Part shown: positions 62,090 to 64,000 of the stretch, piece by piece
How positions within the stretch are numbered: position 1 is the stretch's first letter
How the letters are laid out: each line of letters begins with the position of its first letter
Origin: Tragulus kanchil
Lineage: Eukaryota > Chordata > Mammalia > Artiodactyla > Tragulidae
Direction of reading: 5' to 3'
NCBI GenBank assembly: GCA_022376925.1
Contig: JAIOJX010000002.1
Span: 39,580,501-39,644,500 of the forward strand
DNA length: 64,000 nucleotides
Notes under the pieces: generated by a model
What the model saw: the letters and a program-made list of their open reading frames with translations, nothing else
What the model was told of the DNA's origin: nothing
Databases searched by the model: none
Program-made: the position numbers and the translations under genes

Positions 62090-62535
62090 TACCACGATGC
62101 TCTTTCCATCTCGATTCTGTGATGTCTGTCCTGGCGACATTCTCTCCTTCATCTTTTCCCCTGTGGGATCTGTAGTCACTCTTTAAGGCTAATGACTAAT
62201 GTCATTTCTGTCATGAGCTGTCCCCATGACCTCCCAGGCTGACTAGTACTTTCTTCCATTGTGTCCCCAAAGCACTTCTCTTCCTGTCTGTTTTAAAGCA
62301 CTTATTACTTTGAATTATAGCTATTTTATTATTCATTCATCCAGCTGTCCACTCATCCAGAAGAAAGCCGATCCCCTGCCTTCAAGTTTATAATTTGGTT
62401 GGAGAGACATCAAAAAAAGAGCAAACTATTGAACAAAACTTTAATGAGTCATACATAATTCTTTCTGATATACCGTAAACTTTTTGAAAACAAGAAATCT
62501 ATTTTATTCACCATTGTATTGCTAGTACATGATGG
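62090..62535 (+). mobile_element. Possible L2 3' end (copied about 1.08 kb downstream)
   Basis: CCGTAAACTTTTTGAAAACA followed by TTCACCATTGTATTGCTAG resembles the L2 3' end; the upstream part is too diverged to be sure. The copy is at about 63169-63614. Confidence 0.38.
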
Positions 62536-62601
62536 TACGTGAGGTTGTTTTGTTGTTGTTGTCTACCAAGGTTGATTTTGGGAATAAGTAATGTAGTTAG
62601 T

Positions 62602-62808
62602 GGGCTTCCCAAGTGGCACAGTGGTAAAGAATCCACCTGCCAGTGCAGGAGATACATGAGACCCGAGTTCGATCCCTGGGTTGGGAAGATCCCCTGGAGA
62701 AGGGCATGGCAACCCACTCCAGTATTCTTGCCTGGAAAATCCCATGGACAGAGGAGCCTGGTGGGCTACAGTCCATGGGATAACAAAGAGTCAGACACAA
62801 CTGAACAG
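62602..62808 (+). mobile_element. Bov-tA SINE, plus strand
   Basis: A well-preserved complete element from GGGCTTCCCAAGTGGCACAG to CAGACACAACTGAACAG. Confidence 0.92.
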
Positions 62809-63680
62809 GTACCTTTACCTTTATGTAATTAGTGACTTATATGAAAGAATCTTTATTTACTGTGTTGATTCTCTTTATAGAGCGCCTGTAACCTCTACAG
62901 TGTGTTCTCAGAGGATTCAGTTATTATGTCTCAAATGAAATCACTCTGTCAGCTTCCGTTGATGTTATTTCAGGAACCAGTCCTGAGGTTCCTCTCAACC
63001 TACCCAGGCACGTCACAGGTTCCTTGTTTATTTCACCTTCCTTCAAACAGCACATGCTTTTTTGGAATCACATCCATCTCCAAAGGTTTTTCTTCCCGTC
63101 TCATAGTCAAGCGGTTTTCTTCAGGAATGCTGAGCCTAGAGCTGCTTCTTATTTTATATTTTATGTTATACCACGATGCTCTTTCCATCTCGATTCTGTG
63201 ATGTCTGTCCTGGCGACATTCTCTCCTTCATCTTTTCCCCTGTGGGATCTGTAGTCACTCTTTAAGGCTAATGACTAATGTCATTTCTGTCATGAGCTGT
63301 CCCCATGACCTCCCAGGCTGACTAGTACTTTCTTCCATTGTGTCCCCAAAGCACTTCTCTTCCTGTCTGTTTTAAAGCACTTATTACTTTGAATTATAGC
63401 TATTTTATTATTCATTCATCCAGCTGTCCACTCATCCAGAAGAAAGCCGATCCCCTGCCTTCAAGTTTATAATTTGGTTGGAGAGACATCAAAAAAAGAG
63501 CAAACTATTGAACAAAACTTTAATGAGTCATACATAATTCTTTCTGATATACCGTAAACTTTTTGAAAACAAGAAATCTATTTTATTCACCATTGTATTG
63601 CTAGTACATGATGGTACGTGAGGTTGTTTTGTTGTTGTTGTCTACCAAGGTTGATTTTGGGAATAAGTAATGTAGTTAGT

Positions 63681-63887
63681 GGGCTTCCCAAGTGGCACAG
63701 TGGTAAAGAATCCACCTGCCAGTGCAGGAGATACATGAGACCCGAGTTCGATCCCTGGGTTGGGAAGATCCCCTGGAGAAGGGCATGGCAACCCACTCCA
63801 GTATTCTTGCCTGGAAAATCCCATGGACAGAGGAGCCTGGTGGGCTACAGTCCATGGGATAACAAAGAGTCAGACACAACTGAACAG
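63681..63887 (+). mobile_element. Copy of the Bov-tA SINE
   Basis: Duplicate of 62602-62808 within duplication 15. Confidence 0.92.
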
Positions 63888-64000
63888 GTACCTTTACCTT
63901 TATGTAATTAGTGACTTATATGAAAGAATCTTTATTTACTGTGTTGATTCTCTTTTATAGAGCGCCTGTAACCTCTTTGCTTTCAAATTCTTCAGTTCTT

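Larger units (their letters stand above)
61785..63976 (+). repeat. Direct duplication 15 (unit 1.08-1.11 kb)
   Basis: Copy A is 61785-62890 and copy B 62891-about 63976, with 6-bp junction microhomology (ACCTCT). Copy B is 28 bp shorter in a garbled patch about 60 bp from its left edge. Each copy ends in a full Bov-tA SINE. Confidence 0.95.

Noticed and set aside
62539..62938. ORFs containing conserved-looking peptide such as CLENPMDRGAW
   Set aside because: This is the usual translation of the Bov-tA SINE and occurs throughout ruminant genomes.

Overview
The window looks like ruminant (Pecora) nuclear DNA. It is full of tRNA-Glu-derived SINEs: the ruminant Bov-tA type, with its BovB-derived 'Bov-A' half, and the wider cetartiodactyl CHR type. 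It also carries BovB 3' fragments, bovine-type L1 3' ends, old MIR/MER5/MLT1 relics and a mariner remnant. The exact species cannot be told from this sequence.

The only gene I can name is ST18 (MYT1-family C2HC zinc-finger transcription factor), on the + strand. Its initiator-methionine coding exon is at 47999-48053 and the next coding exon at 53051-53081. The two join in phase, and the peptide matches my memory of the ST18 N-terminus. Everything upstream would be 5' UTR exons, introns and flanking DNA of this gene. A 99-nt exon-like block at 40500-40598 and a 43-nt one at 25760-25802 are plausible upstream exons. On the - strand, an exon-like block at 2821-3026 holds a complete 46-codon ORF in strong start context that I cannot identify. 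A run of three long - strand ORFs (44850-46528) is also unexplained.

The dominant signal is structural. Fifteen head-to-tail direct duplications of about 1.04-1.27 kb are strung along the window, so roughly a quarter of it is redundant by hand count. Their starts are near 597, 7369, 11146, 19426, 21598, 28072, 29948, 36331, 38251, 40175, 47984, 50053, 52467, 57875 and 61785. Copies are nearly identical. The differences are mostly homopolymer or short indels, and they concentrate at the right end of the first copy and the left end of the second. Some joins carry 12-54 bp of filler and others 4-6 bp of microhomology. This is the pattern expected of contig ends placed side by side without merging their overlaps (false duplication). 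Real tandem duplication is the less likely alternative. The false copies hit the gene: the ATG exon, the second coding exon and the candidate 5' exon are each present two or three times, some with frameshifts or deletions.

Layout: 1-15 kb holds AT-rich unique sequence and duplications 1-3. From 15.5 to 17 kb an old L1 is interrupted by two CHR SINEs. From 18 to 24 kb are SINE/L1 pieces and duplications 4-5. From 24 to 28 kb is unique sequence with an MLT1 LTR. Duplications 6-7 fill 28-32 kb. A repeat-poor block at 32.2-34 kb may be conserved noncoding DNA. L1 3' ends lie at 34-36.4 kb and duplications 8-10 at 36-42 kb. The ORF cluster is at 44.8-46.5 kb. ST18 coding exons and duplications 11-13 occupy 47-55 kb. 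A twin-primed L1, a minisatellite, BovB/Bov-tA pieces and duplications 14-15 fill 54-64 kb. I found no rRNA, tRNA gene, CRISPR array or bacterial feature.
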